DNA from: Flavobacterium sp. LHD-85
GTDB lineage: Bacteria; Bacteroidota; Bacteroidia; Flavobacteriales; Flavobacteriaceae
Reading direction: 5' to 3'
NCBI RefSeq assembly: GCF_030929595.1
Contig: NZ_JAVFVR010000001.1
Span: 682,001 to 746,000, forward strand
DNA length: 64,000 nucleotides
The notes under the pieces are model-generated. The model was given only the letters and a program-made list of their open reading frames with translations, was not told the origin of the DNA and ran no database searches. Made by a program: the position numbers and the translations under genes. This document shows positions 8,608 to 18,015 of the stretch, in pieces. The first letter of the stretch is position 1. The number at the start of each line of letters is the position of its first letter.

Positions 8608-9660
8608 TTAGACAATCGCCTTCACAACCGCTTTTGGAGCTTCTTTACGAGTTCCGTCAAAACCGTCTACACCAGAAACTGTTGTATATTTCAATACATA
8701 TTTTTTACCTGGGTTAATGATTGAGTAAGCAGCTTGGCACATTAAAGTCGCTTCGTGGAAACCGCAAAGGATTAACTTTAATTTTCCTGGGTATGTGTTT
8801 ACGTCTCCAATAGCGAAGATTCCCGGAATGTTGGTTTGATAATCTAAAGCATTGTTTACTTTAATGGCATTTTTCTCGATTTCTAATCCCCAGTCTCCAA
8901 TTGGACCTAATTTTGGTGTTAATCCGAAAAGCGGGATGAAATAATCACATTCAATTTTACGGTGTGCTCCGTTTTCTTCGATATCTAATGATTCAACATG
9001 CTCAGCACCGTTGATTCCGATAACCTCAGCTGGCGTGATTAATTTGATTTTTCCAGCTGATTTTAATTCCTGTACTTTTTCTACTGAATCAAGAGCTCCT
9101 CTAAATTCGTTTCTTCTGTGGATTAAAGTCACTTCTGAAGCTACATTTGCTAAGAAAATTGACCAGTCTAATGCTGAATCTCCTCCTCCTGCAATTACAA
9201 CTCTTTTATCTCTGAATTTCTCAGGATTTTTAATGAAGTATTTTACTCCTTTGTCTTCATAAAACTCGATATCTTCGATAAGTGGTTTACGAGGCTCAAA
9301 ACTTCCTAAACCTCCAGCGATCGCGATAACTGGCGCGTGGAATTTAGTTCCTTTGTTTGATGTTACAATAAAAGATCCGTCTTCTTGCTTTTCAACTGTT
9401 TCGGCACGTTCTCCTAATGTAAAACCTGGCTCAAATTGTTTGATTTGCTCCATTAATCCGTCAACTAAATCTCCAGCTAATACTTCTGGGAATCCAGGAA
9501 TATCATAAATTGGCTTTTTTGGATATAACTCTGATAGTTGTCCTCCTGGTTGTGGAAGCGCATCTAAAATGTGGCATTTTAATTTTAACAATCCTGCCTC
9601 AAATACGGCAAATAAACCTGTTGGGCCTGCTCCAATTATAAGTATATCTGTTTTAATCAT
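8608..9660 (-). CDS. Ferredoxin--NADP+ reductase (thioredoxin-reductase-like FNR)
   Basis: 350 residues from the ATG at 9660 (MIKTDILIIGAGPTGLF). A longer frame to 9723 exists, but its 21 extra residues precede the flavin-binding beta strand and look spurious. The FAD site is IIGAGPTGLFAVFEA, the NADPH site VVIAGGGDSALDWSIFLAN, and the C-terminal FAD block FAIGDVNTYPGK. The CxxC of thioredoxin reductase is missing, which marks the YumC-type FNR family. It moves electrons between NADPH and ferredoxin. Next to the sulfite reductase cluster, which has no CysJ flavoprotein, it is the natural electron source for sulfite reduction via ferredoxin. This role is inferred from context. Confidence 0.88.
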   Translation of the reverse strand: MIKTDILIIGAGPTGLFAVFEAGLLKLKCHILDALPQPGGQLSELYPKKPIYDIPGFPEVLAGDLVDGLMEQIKQFEPGFTLGERAETVEKQEDGSFIVTSNKGTKFHAPVIAIAGGLGSFEPRKPLIEDIEFYEDKGVKYFIKNPEKFRDKRVVIAGGGDSALDWSIFLANVASEVTLIHRRNEFRGALDSVEKVQELKSAGKIKLITPAEVIGINGAEHVESLDIEENGAHRKIECDYFIPLFGLTPKLGPIGDWGLEIEKNAIKVNNALDYQTNIPGIFAIGDVNTYPGKLKLILCGFHEATLMCQAAYSIINPGKKYVLKYTTVSGVDGFDGTRKEAPKAVVKAIV

Positions 9661-9856
9661 TATGTTGTTGTTTATAATCATTCTTAATAACGCAAAGAAA
9701 CGAATAAATCCTTGTACTTTCAATGATTTTTATCATTAATTTCTTTCCGAAACCTTTTTACTCTTTATTTTTTAATGAAGAGGTAATCTCATTCATTCTT
9801 TTACATCGGGTTAAAACCCGACGCTACCAATATTATCGTTCCGCTGGAACTTTTTG

Positions 9857-10438
9857 TTATTCTTTACTTTTCAAAGAAGCAGTTATTTCATTCATCTTCT
9901 TTACTTTATCTTCAAAATTGCCTTTAAGGGTTTTTCGATATTCATTCAGATTTTCAACCATTTGATTGATATCTTCTGGAATTACTTCTTCAAAAAACTC
10001 CCGAAGCCTTTTGGCTGTCGTCGGTGATTTCCCGTTTGTTGAAATGGCAATTTTTACATTTCCTTTTGTTACGATTCCGCCCAAATAATAATCACATAAA
10101 TCTGGTGTGTCGGCTATATTGCAAATCAAATAACGCTTTCTCGCTAAATCGTAAACCTTTTTATTTACTTTCAAATCGTCTGTACAGGCAATTACCATGT
10201 GACGTTTTTTGAGCATTTTCTTTTTGAACTTCGATTCTGTCAATTTAATCGAAGGATGTTTTTCCGCCAGAATTTTTATTTCTAAATGAAATTCCTTTGC
10301 TACTACCTCAACATTTGCATTCGGACTTGACTTTAGCAAGAAAGAAAGCTTTTCCAGACCTACATTTCCTCCGCCTACAATTAATACATTTAAATTGTGA
10401 AGCTTTAGAAATATTGGATATAATTCGTTTTGTTCCAT
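9857..10438 (-). CDS. Siroheme synthase: precorrin-2 dehydrogenase / ferrochelatase
   Basis: 193 residues with an N-terminal NAD-binding Rossmann motif (VLIVGGGNVGLEKLSFLLK), ICNIADTPDLCDYYLGGIV and ISTNGKSPTTAKRLREFFEE, as in Met8p and the N-terminal half of CysG. It oxidises precorrin-2 to sirohydrochlorin and may insert Fe2+ to make siroheme, the cofactor of the sulfite reductase encoded two genes upstream. The methyltransferase half of CysG is the separate cobA gene at 10654. The protein is somewhat short, and the dimerisation helices at the C-terminus are compact. Confidence 0.88.
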   Translation of the reverse strand: MEQNELYPIFLKLHNLNVLIVGGGNVGLEKLSFLLKSSPNANVEVVAKEFHLEIKILAEKHPSIKLTESKFKKKMLKKRHMVIACTDDLKVNKKVYDLARKRYLICNIADTPDLCDYYLGGIVTKGNVKIAISTNGKSPTTAKRLREFFEEVIPEDINQMVENLNEYRKTLKGNFEDKVKKMNEITASLKSKE

Positions 10439-10451
10439 GTTACCAATATGT

Positions 10452-10646
10452 TGTTCCTAACGGAACAATTAATAATGCAAACTTCGGGTTAAAACCTGAC
10501 GCTACAAAATCGGTGTCAATCAGATGTTCCTAACGGAACATTATTATTGTGAAAACATTTATTTTTTTCTACCGATCAATTGTTCCTAACGGAACATTTA
10601 TTGAAACCGTTTATTTTCTACCGATGAGATGTTCCTAACGGAACAT
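10452..10646. repeat. Four copies of a short imperfect palindrome
   Basis: TGTTCCTAACGGAACA occurs near 10453, 10526, 10582 and 10631. Copies 3 and 4 are preceded by TCTACCGAT. Each copy is GTTCC/GGAAC around TAAC. They fill the gap between cobA and the siroheme synthase gene, and a related TCGTTCCGCTGGAACT lies near 9837. The copies could fold in the transcript between the two genes. I see no coding capacity. Confidence 0.65.
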
Positions 10647-10653
10647 ATAAATT

Positions 10654-11427
10654 CTAACGAATTTCTTCTTTTGATAGAAATTCTTCGTAAAAACCTTTTA
10701 ATTTATTGCTTTCTCTGACAACTTCGCCTAAAACAATAATGGCTGGCGAACCTAATTCTTTTTGTTTTACAACTTCTAAAATCGAATCTACTGTTCCAAC
10801 TCCAACTTTTTCGTTTGCTGTTGTTCCGTTTTGAATGATCGCTACTGGCAGATTTCCTTTATCTTCTTTTTGAAACAAATCGATGATTTGAGGCAATTTA
10901 TGCATCCCCATCAAGATTACAACTGTTGCAGAAGATTGCGCCGCCAAGGCTACATCTGAAGATAATTTTCTATCTGATGTTGTTCCTGTTATTACCCAAA
11001 AGCTTTCTGAAACTCCTCTTTTTGTTATTGAAATTCCCTGACTTGCGGGAACGGCAACTACAGATGAAATTCCAGGAACTACGATAGTTTCAATTCCGAA
11101 ACTTTCTGCAAAATCAATTTCTTCTCCGCCTCTTCCGAAAATAAATGGATCTCCGCCTTTTAATCGAACTACGTTTCCATATGTCAAAGCATTGTCCACA
11201 ATCAATTGATTGATTTGATCCTGCGTATAAGCATGATTTCCGATTCTTTTTCCAACAAAAATCTTAATCGCATTTTTTGGTGCGTAATCCAGAATTTCTT
11301 CGTTGGCTAAGGCGTCATATAAAACCACATTAGCTTCAGCCAATGCTTTTACAGCTTTGAGCGTAAGTAAATCGGGATCGCCCGGACCTGCACCGACTAA
11401 AGTTATTTTGGGTTTTATATTATGCAT
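10654..11427 (-). CDS. cobA: Uroporphyrinogen-III C-methyltransferase
   Basis: 257 residues. It adds two SAM-derived methyl groups to uroporphyrinogen III, giving precorrin-2, the first step toward siroheme. Diagnostic blocks are ITLVGAGPGDPDLLTLKAVK, NEEILDYAPKNA, RLKGGDPFIFGRGGEEIDF, GISSVVAVPASQGISITKRG and VILMGMHKLPQI. The start overlaps the end of the sulfite reductase gene by 8 bases, implying translational coupling. It supplies siroheme and possibly cobalamin precursors. Confidence 0.94.
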   Translation of the reverse strand: MHNIKPKITLVGAGPGDPDLLTLKAVKALAEANVVLYDALANEEILDYAPKNAIKIFVGKRIGNHAYTQDQINQLIVDNALTYGNVVRLKGGDPFIFGRGGEEIDFAESFGIETIVVPGISSVVAVPASQGISITKRGVSESFWVITGTTSDRKLSSDVALAAQSSATVVILMGMHKLPQIIDLFQKEDKGNLPVAIIQNGTTANEKVGVGTVDSILEVVKQKELGSPAIIVLGEVVRESNKLKGFYEEFLSKEEIR

Positions 11428-13510
11428 TTGCTAATTCCTGTGCTCTGAAAGTTTCAATTTTGTCAAAGAAAACTGTTGCTTGTGCAATGTAATCTTTAGC
11501 GAAAGCTTCAGATGGTTCATTTTTATTGATTTGGTAAACCAAGTCTTTAAAAGTTGAGTTCAATTCAATTTTACTAGTTTCGATGAAAACGGTATCAAAC
11601 AAATCAACGATTCCTGCATGGTGGTTTGTTTTTTGGTTTTCTGCCAATAACAATGCTTTTGCACCATTTACAAATCCTGCATAAGCATGATAAATAGCAT
11701 CTGACCATTTTTTCTCGTCGAAAGATTCCTGAGCCAAAATCAATTTCTCTTTAGCTTCAAACAATAATGTTGCTACTAAATCGATCACAACTCCGGCACA
11801 TTCTCCAACTCCAACTGCTTTTACGTAATTGTCTGCATTCCCCCAATCCACAAAATCAGCTTCTGTTAAATTAGTTACATCTGCAAAAGGTTTTAAAATT
11901 TCATAGAAATATTTCTCTCCTTTTAAATCGTAATAGTTTAGGAATTTTTCTCCGTTTGCATTGGCATCAAAATCATTTAAGATGGTACGCAACGCATCTG
12001 GACCTCTACGGCTTGGAATTTTAATTACTTTATCAGCAAAACGTCCTTCTCCGTTTCCTAATCTTCCTCCACCCAATAAAACTTGTAAAGCTGGAGCAAC
12101 TAGTTTTCCTGAGTTGATAGACATTCCTTGGAATCCAATTGCAGACATATTATGCTGTCCGCAGGCATTCATACAGCCTGAAATTTTAATTTCGATTTCA
12201 GTATTGTTTAAATACTGAGGATATTCAGCACTTAAAACTCTCTCCAATTCTTCTGCAATACCGGTACTACTTGCAATCCCCAAGTTGCAAGTATCAGTAC
12301 CCGGACATGCCGTAATATCTCCAACTGAATTATATCCTAATTGAACAAAGTCAAGTTTGGCTAATTCTTGATAAAAGAAAGGAAGATTCTCTTCTTTTAT
12401 GTTACGTATTACAATATTTTGACGCAATGAAAAACGTAATTCATTTGCTCCATAATTCTTGATTAAATTGGCTAACAATCGTGCTTTATCAGTATAAAAA
12501 TCTCCTAATAAAATTTTGATTCCGATCGCGTAATAACCTTCTTGTTTCTGTTTGATTACATTCGATTTTTTCCATGCTTCATAAGCCGCAGTATCTTCGA
12601 TTGTAACTTGTGGAACTTCTAATAACGGTTCTGTAATTGGGCCATCAAAAGCGGTTGTATCGATTTCGTATGTTTCAAAAGCGATGGCTTTTTTCTCTTT
12701 TTCAACCAAATCAAGAAAAGCGTCTTTCCCCATTTCTTTGATTAAGAATTTCATACGCGCTTTCATTCTTTTTGCACGTTCTCCGTATCTGTCGAAAATA
12801 CGAATGATTCCTTCCGCTGTTGGAATGATTTCGTTAACTGGAACGAATTCTGAAAGCAATTCAGCATGTGCTGGCTGAGATCCTAAACCTCCTCCAAACA
12901 TGATTTTGAAACCTTTTTGTCCGTCTTTAATTTTCGGAATAAATCCTAAATCGTGTAAATAACTCAAAGCCGTATCCTCGTCTGAAGAAGAGAACGAAAT
13001 TTTGAATTTACGTCCCATTTCCTGACAAATTGGGTTTCTTAACAAATATTGAAAAAGTCCGTGTGCATAAGGCGAAACATCAAATGGTTCGTTTACGTCT
13101 ACACCAGCCAATTCACTTCCTGTAATATTTCTTACTGTGTTTCCACAAGCTTCACGAAGCGTGATATCGTCTTTAGCCAAATCAGCCCAAAGTTCTGGTG
13201 TTCTGTCTAAACTTACGTAGTGAATCTGAATATCCTGACGCGTTGTAATGTGTAAACGACCTGTAGAATATTTATCAGAAACCTGCGTAATACGCACTAA
13301 TTGCTCACTGGTTACTTTTCCATAAGGCAATTTGATACGAATCATCTGAACGCCTTCCTGACGCTGACCGTAGATTCCACGCGCTAAACGAAGACTACGA
13401 AAACGCTCATCATCAATTTTTCCTCCACGGAATAAGTGAATCTTTTTTTCTAATTCGATAATCTCCTTCTGAACTACCGGATTTTCTATTTCTGTTCTAA
13501 AACTTTCCAT
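11420..13510 (-). CDS. Siroheme sulfite reductase with HEPN-like C-terminal extension
   Basis: 696 residues. The first ~570 are a CysI/Sir-type hemoprotein: RLARGIYGQRQEGVQMIRIK, TGRLHITTRQDIQIHY, NTVRNITGSELAGVD, and the Fe4S4/siroheme ligands in ACPGTDTCNLG and KISGCMNACGQH (C-x5-C and C-x3-C). It reduces sulfite to sulfide with six electrons. No flavoprotein subunit is nearby, so ferredoxin is the likely donor. The final ~115 residues (LLFEAKEKLILAQESF, WSDAIYHAYAGFVNGAKALL) are helical and look like a HEPN domain, which is unusual on a redox enzyme. The gene opens a tight pair with cobA. Confidence 0.9.
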   Translation of the reverse strand: MESFRTEIENPVVQKEIIELEKKIHLFRGGKIDDERFRSLRLARGIYGQRQEGVQMIRIKLPYGKVTSEQLVRITQVSDKYSTGRLHITTRQDIQIHYVSLDRTPELWADLAKDDITLREACGNTVRNITGSELAGVDVNEPFDVSPYAHGLFQYLLRNPICQEMGRKFKISFSSSDEDTALSYLHDLGFIPKIKDGQKGFKIMFGGGLGSQPAHAELLSEFVPVNEIIPTAEGIIRIFDRYGERAKRMKARMKFLIKEMGKDAFLDLVEKEKKAIAFETYEIDTTAFDGPITEPLLEVPQVTIEDTAAYEAWKKSNVIKQKQEGYYAIGIKILLGDFYTDKARLLANLIKNYGANELRFSLRQNIVIRNIKEENLPFFYQELAKLDFVQLGYNSVGDITACPGTDTCNLGIASSTGIAEELERVLSAEYPQYLNNTEIEIKISGCMNACGQHNMSAIGFQGMSINSGKLVAPALQVLLGGGRLGNGEGRFADKVIKIPSRRGPDALRTILNDFDANANGEKFLNYYDLKGEKYFYEILKPFADVTNLTEADFVDWGNADNYVKAVGVGECAGVVIDLVATLLFEAKEKLILAQESFDEKKWSDAIYHAYAGFVNGAKALLLAENQKTNHHAGIVDLFDTVFIETSKIELNSTFKDLVYQINKNEPSEAFAKDYIAQATVFFDKIETFRAQELANA

Positions 13511-13524
13511 TTTTCTTTTTCTTG

Positions 13525-13607
13525 CTTTAGGCTTTAAGCTGTAGGCTATAAGCTTTTTTAACTTTGTGTTTTTTAGCTTAAAGCTTATTGCTTAAAGCTT
13601 ACAGCAG
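13525..13607. repeat. Short TTAAGCT-type repeats between cysN and sulfite reductase
   Basis: GCTTTAGGCTTTAAGCTGTA, TAGCTTAAAGCTTATT and GCTTAAAGCTTACAGC are near-repeats and self-complementary (AAGCTT cores). Non-coding spacer. They may fold between the two cistrons. Confidence 0.4.
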
Positions 13608-13612
13608 TGAAA

Positions 13613-14857
13613 CTAGCGAATGAATCCTACTCCTGCTGTTGTGTTAGTTGCTGTATCAATTAAGATGAAAGCTCCGTTTGATTTGTTTTCGTTGTATGAA
13701 TCAAAGTATAAAGGTTTGCTTAATTTGATCGTAACTTCTCCAATTTCGTTGATTGCCAATTGTGAAGCTTCTGTTGTTCCTGAGTAATCTGTTGCAATTG
13801 TATTTTTGATGCTTTCTACTTTTGCTAAAACTCTGTTTGTATTATGTTGCACCAAATATTTAGTTCCTGCAACCAGTTTTTTACTGTCCATCCAGCAAAC
13901 TGTCGTTGTAATGTCTTTTTCAATTTTTGGAAGCTCATCTGATTTTACAATCATATCACCTCTCGTTACATTGATATCATTTTCTAATTCGATTGTAATT
14001 GAAGAACCAGCTGTAGCTTCGTCAAATGTTTTATCGAAAAAGTGAATTTTAGTAACTTTTGACTCTGTTAAAGAAGGAAGAACTGTTACAGCATCTCCAA
14101 CTTTAATAGAGTTTCCGTATAATTTTCCTGCGTAACCTCTGAAATCGTGGTACTCTTCTGTTTTTGGACGAATAACCGTCTGAACTGGGAAACGTGCTTT
14201 TCCTGCTTCATAAACATCATGAGAATGTAATCCTTCTAAATGTTCTAAAACAGTTTGTCCATCGTACCAAGGCATGTTTTCAGATTTATCAACAACGTTT
14301 CCGCCGTTGATTGCGCTTAACGGAATGTAGCTTACGTTTTGTTCTTTGAAAGTACTTTTTGCATTTAAAGCCTCAAAATCAGCTTTGATTTTATTGAAAA
14401 CTTCTTCTGAATAATCTACTAAGTCCATTTTATTGATGGCAACGATTACTTCTTTTACTCTCAATAAATTATTGATGAAAAAGTGACGATAGGTTTGCTC
14501 GATAACTCCTTTTCTTGCATCAATCAAAATGATAGAAACCTGAGAAGTTGAAGCTCCTGTAACCATGTTTCTTGTATATTCTACGTGACCTGGAGTATCG
14601 GCAATAATGTAACTTTTCTTTGCAGTCGAAAAATAAATATGCGCAACATCAATCGTGATTCCTTGTTCTCTTTCTGCTACTAAACCATCTGTAGCCAAAG
14701 AAAAATCAAGATAATCGTATCCTTTTTGTTTACTGCTTTTTTCGATTGCTTCTATTTTATCAGTTGTCAACGATTTTGTATCGTACAATAATCTCCCGAT
14801 CAAAGTACTTTTTCCGTCATCTACACTTCCTGCTGTTGCTATTTTTAAAACGTCCAT
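13613..14857 (-). CDS. cysN: Sulfate adenylyltransferase, GTPase subunit
   Basis: 414 residues, an EF-Tu-like GTPase that drives APS synthesis by CysD. P-loop TAGSVDDGKSTLIGRLLYD, G3 IADTPGHVEYTRNMVTGAS, G4 VIVAINKMDLVDY, followed by two beta-barrel domains (PVQTVIRPKTEEYHDFRGYA). It ends at the natural end of CysN, with no fused APS kinase (CysC) domain. Together with the cysH type found nearby, this means the pathway goes directly from APS to sulfite. It lies downstream of cysD on the same strand. Confidence 0.95.
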   Translation of the reverse strand: MDVLKIATAGSVDDGKSTLIGRLLYDTKSLTTDKIEAIEKSSKQKGYDYLDFSLATDGLVAEREQGITIDVAHIYFSTAKKSYIIADTPGHVEYTRNMVTGASTSQVSIILIDARKGVIEQTYRHFFINNLLRVKEVIVAINKMDLVDYSEEVFNKIKADFEALNAKSTFKEQNVSYIPLSAINGGNVVDKSENMPWYDGQTVLEHLEGLHSHDVYEAGKARFPVQTVIRPKTEEYHDFRGYAGKLYGNSIKVGDAVTVLPSLTESKVTKIHFFDKTFDEATAGSSITIELENDINVTRGDMIVKSDELPKIEKDITTTVCWMDSKKLVAGTKYLVQHNTNRVLAKVESIKNTIATDYSGTTEASQLAINEIGEVTIKLSKPLYFDSYNENKSNGAFILIDTATNTTAGVGFIR

Positions 14858-15021
14858 TCTAATATTTTTGTTTCAGGTTTAATTTTTTTTGTTTCAGGTT
14901 TCAAGTTTAAAGTTGCTTGTCTTTGAACTAAAATTTAAATCTGTATGTTTTTATTTTCTTGATTTTTACTTTTAAAGGTTCCGAATTGCATTTACAATTA
15001 ACAATTCATAATTAACAATTA

Positions 15022-15921
15022 TTAAAAGTATCCTTGTTGTTTTCTCTTTTCCATTGCAGCTTCAGAACGTTTGTCATCAATTCTGGCTCCTCTTTCAGAA
15101 ATGGTTGACGATCTGATTTCTCCAACTACTTCTTCGATTGTTGCTGCATAAGATTCAACAGCTGCTGTACAGCTCATGTCTCCAACGGTTCTGAAGCGAA
15201 CAATTCTTTCTTCGATTTGTTCGTCTTCTTCTTGGTACACAAAAGGAGAATGCGACCAGATTAAACCGTCTCTCAAAAAAACTTTTCTTTTATGCGAGAA
15301 ATAGATTGACGGAATCTCGATTTTTTCTTTCTCGATATAACTCCAAACATCTAATTCTGTCCAGTTTGAAATTGGGAAAACACGAACGTTTTGTCCATTT
15401 TCAATTTTTCCATTTAAGATATCAAACAATTCAGGTCTCTGATTTTTTTCATCCCATTGTCCGAAATCATCACGAACTGAGAAAATACGTTCTTTTGCTC
15501 TTGCTTTTTCTTCATCACGACGCGCGCCTCCAATACAAGCATCAAACTTAAATTCTTCAATTGCATCCAAAAGTGTTGTAGTCTGTAAGCTGTTACGGCT
15601 TGAATATTTTCCAGTTTCTTCAACTACTTTTCCTTCATCAATAGCATCCTGAACATTACGAACGATCAACTCTAAACCTAATTCTTCTACCAATTTATCT
15701 CTGAAAGCAATAGTTTCAGGAAAATTGTGTCCCGTATCAACGTGTAATAGAGGAAACGGAATCTTAGCAGGAAAAAATGCTTTTTGCGCTAAACGCACCA
15801 ATGTAATAGAATCTTTTCCTCCTGAGAAAAGTAAAACCGGTTTGTCAAACTGTGAAATTACTTCTCTGAAAATGTATATCGCTTCACTCTCTAAAGCGTT
15901 TGTTTTTAATACTGAACTCAT
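15022..15921 (-). CDS. cysD: Sulfate adenylyltransferase, catalytic subunit
   Basis: 299 residues of the PP-loop ATP pyrophosphatase family. Nucleotide-binding LLFSGGKDSITLVRLAQ, then LLHVDTGHNFPETIAFRD, FDACIGGARRDEEKARAKER and VFPISNWTELDVWSYI. It adenylylates sulfate to APS in complex with CysN. The SERGARIDDKRSEAAMEKRK tail is the standard C-terminal region. Spacing to cysN is 164 bases with AT-rich repeat text, so they may be separate cistrons of one transcript. Confidence 0.96.
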   Translation of the reverse strand: MSSVLKTNALESEAIYIFREVISQFDKPVLLFSGGKDSITLVRLAQKAFFPAKIPFPLLHVDTGHNFPETIAFRDKLVEELGLELIVRNVQDAIDEGKVVEETGKYSSRNSLQTTTLLDAIEEFKFDACIGGARRDEEKARAKERIFSVRDDFGQWDEKNQRPELFDILNGKIENGQNVRVFPISNWTELDVWSYIEKEKIEIPSIYFSHKRKVFLRDGLIWSHSPFVYQEEDEQIEERIVRFRTVGDMSCTAAVESYAATIEEVVGEIRSSTISERGARIDDKRSEAAMEKRKQQGYF

Positions 15922-16065
15922 TGTTTTTTTGTTTGATATTTTTGTTGTGAAAAATTTTTGTTTCAGGTTTAAAGTTTCAAGTTTTTCGCCTAATCTAAAA
16001 TCTCCACTCTTTATTCTATAATCTATATAATCTTGTCTCTTGCTTCTTGGCTCTAAAAAGTCTAC

Positions 16066-16776
16066 TTACTCTTTCTTAGCACTATGAAGCCCACACTCTT
16101 TATGGCTTGATTCCCACCACCATCTTCCGGCTCTAATATCTTCCCCAGGGAAAATTGCTCTCGTACATGGTGCACATCCAATACTTATGAAACCTTGTTT
16201 GTGTAAAGCATTTTGCGGAACATTGTTTTCTGATAAATATGTTTCAACTTCTTCTAAAGTCCATTTTAACAACGGATTGAATTTTATGATTTCGAAGTTT
16301 CCATCGTATTCAAACAAATGTAAATCTTGTCTGTTTTCTGATTGTTCTGCTCTTAATCCTGTAATCCAAACTGAATTTCCCGCCAAAGCTTTTCTCAACG
16401 GAACTACTTTTCGAATAAAACAGCATTCTTTTCTATTTTCTACTGAATCGTAAAAGCTGTTTGGCCCTTTTTCTTTCAACAGTTTTTCTACTGAAGCCGC
16501 TTCTGGAAAATAAACTTCAATTGGTCTTTTGTATTTTTTTAATGTTTTATGAAAAACATCATACGTTTCCTGAAATAATCTTCCTGTATCTAAGGTAAAC
16601 ACCGTAATATCGGTGTTACTTTTTGCAATAAAATCAGTAATTACCTGATCTTCCTGACCAAAAGATGTCGAAAAAATTACTTTTCCCGGAAATTCTTTTG
16701 CTAAAAAAACTAAGGTTTCGTCAAGCGAAAAAGCTGCAGTTTTCTCTAATAATTCTTGTACAATAATCGCACTCAT
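16066..16776 (-). CDS. cysH: Assimilatory APS reductase (CysH family)
   Basis: 236 residues. PP-loop IFSTSFGQEDQVITDFIA and LDTGRLFQETYDVFH. Two cysteine pairs are present: KECCFIRKVVPLRKAL and ISIGCAPCTRAIFPGEDIRA, followed by the catalytic KECGLH near the C-terminus. The CC...CxxC set binds a 4Fe-4S cluster and marks APS reductases rather than E. coli-type PAPS reductases. With no CysC in the cluster, APS is the expected substrate. The product is sulfite, passed to the sulfite reductase downstream. It lies 26 bases downstream of a TauE/SafE gene. Confidence 0.93.
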   Translation of the reverse strand: MSAIIVQELLEKTAAFSLDETLVFLAKEFPGKVIFSTSFGQEDQVITDFIAKSNTDITVFTLDTGRLFQETYDVFHKTLKKYKRPIEVYFPEAASVEKLLKEKGPNSFYDSVENRKECCFIRKVVPLRKALAGNSVWITGLRAEQSENRQDLHLFEYDGNFEIIKFNPLLKWTLEEVETYLSENNVPQNALHKQGFISIGCAPCTRAIFPGEDIRAGRWWWESSHKECGLHSAKKE

Positions 16777-16802
16777 AAATCTCTCCTTTCTAAAATCATC
16801 TT

Positions 16803-17705
16803 TTACAATAATTTAGATAATGTTTTTAAACTCAATACTATAATTAGAACTCCAACGGCAATCATCATTGGTTTTCTTTTGATTCTATTTACCAAATAAG
16901 CCGCTATTGGCGCTGAAATAACTCCTCCTAAAATCAGACCGAAAATTATCTGCCAGCCGTGAATTCCGCCAAAAAGCATGAACGTAATTCCGCTTGCAAA
17001 CGAAATGGCAAACTCAGCCGCATTCACAGACCCTATGGTATATTTCGGGTTTCTTCCTCTTCCTAATAATGTTGAAGTCACAATTGGCCCCCAGCCTCCT
17101 CCTCCAACAGAATCCATAAAACCTCCAAACACTGCCAAAACTCCAAGTTTTTTAGTTTTCTTCTTTACAAGACTTTTTCTCAAAGCTTTTCTGATAATTA
17201 CAATTGCCAGAATAATCATGTAAACCGCAATAAATGGCTTAATAATATCTCCGTCAATAACATCCGATAATAAATAAGCTCCTGTAATTGATCCTAAAAC
17301 TCCTGGAATCAATAAATGTCTGACTAGTTTTTTATTGATGTTTCCAAAGCGGTGGTGCGAAAGCGCCGATGCTCCAGTTGTAAACATCTCTGAAACGTGA
17401 ACTGCCGTACTGCTCAAAACTGGCGAAACTCCATAAGCCAATAAAAATGACGTAGAAGTCGCTCCATATCCCATTCCTAAAGCGCCATCTACCAATTGAG
17501 CAAAAACACCAATTAAGAAAAACGCTAAAAGATTTTCATCAAGTCCCTGAACAAAACCATCCCACGAAAATTCAGTGTGATGATTATAAATTAATGTAAC
17601 TGCCAAACCTAACAACAAAACAACAGGTATTACAACCCATAATTTTTCCTTTAATAAAGAATCAGACTTTACTACAGTGTTGTTCAACTTAAGTTCATTT
17701 TCCAT
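16803..17705 (-). CDS. TauE/SafE family sulfite/sulfonate exporter-type permease
   Basis: 300 residues with an N-terminal cytoplasmic stretch and about eight hydrophobic helices. Two inverted halves carry the family loops GALGMGYGATSTSFLLA and VGGGGWGPIVTSTLLG. The family (DUF81) moves sulfite, sulfoacetate or other organosulfur anions. It heads the sulfate-assimilation gene run and sits 26 bases before cysH, so sulfate or sulfite transport is a likely job, but direction and substrate are not visible. A good TTTG/TACTTTTG promoter lies upstream. Confidence 0.85.
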   Translation of the reverse strand: MENELKLNNTVVKSDSLLKEKLWVVIPVVLLLGLAVTLIYNHHTEFSWDGFVQGLDENLLAFFLIGVFAQLVDGALGMGYGATSTSFLLAYGVSPVLSSTAVHVSEMFTTGASALSHHRFGNINKKLVRHLLIPGVLGSITGAYLLSDVIDGDIIKPFIAVYMIILAIVIIRKALRKSLVKKKTKKLGVLAVFGGFMDSVGGGGWGPIVTSTLLGRGRNPKYTIGSVNAAEFAISFASGITFMLFGGIHGWQIIFGLILGGVISAPIAAYLVNRIKRKPMMIAVGVLIIVLSLKTLSKLL

Positions 17706-17740
17706 ATTTTAAGAATTGTTTTTGTTCTTAAAAATCCATT

Positions 17741-17757
17741 ACCCTATCGGCTTAGTA
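17741..17757 (-). promoter_or_regulatory. Candidate operator near the sulfate-assimilation promoter
   Basis: ACCCTATCGGCTTAGTA on the plus strand lies just downstream of the predicted transcription start of the tauE-cysH run. The same ACCCTATC-N4-TAGTA appears at 33470-33486 upstream of the TonB receptor, and a weaker copy at 19387-19403 upstream of the Rrf2 gene. CTA-N6-TAG gives partial dyad symmetry. The Rrf2 regulator at 18866 is a candidate binder. Confidence 0.4.
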
Positions 17758-17767
17758 GATTACTTTG

Positions 17768-17797
17768 CAAAAGTACTATATATTTCGAAATATCAAA
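17768..17797 (-). promoter_or_regulatory. Promoter of the sulfate-assimilation run
   Basis: The minus strand has TTTG (17797-17794), 18 bases, then TACTTTTG (17775-17768), a good match to the Bacteroidota consensus. Predicted start near 17761, about 55 bases before the tauE ATG. Confidence 0.6.
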
Positions 17798-18015
17798 ACA
17801 ATATGTTTACTTTTTTACATAAGCTATCATCTTATAAACCAAGTTAAAAGAGATTTAAAAAGGAATTAGTGATTATTTTAACAAATTAAATGTTGCCTTT
17901 TAATATTATAACAACATGCTCCAATTTTGTGATCCACAAAAATACGCATTTAATCTCTACAAAATCTATAGGATAATTATAAAAATGTTATTATTTTAGC
18001 GGCAAATATTTTTTC

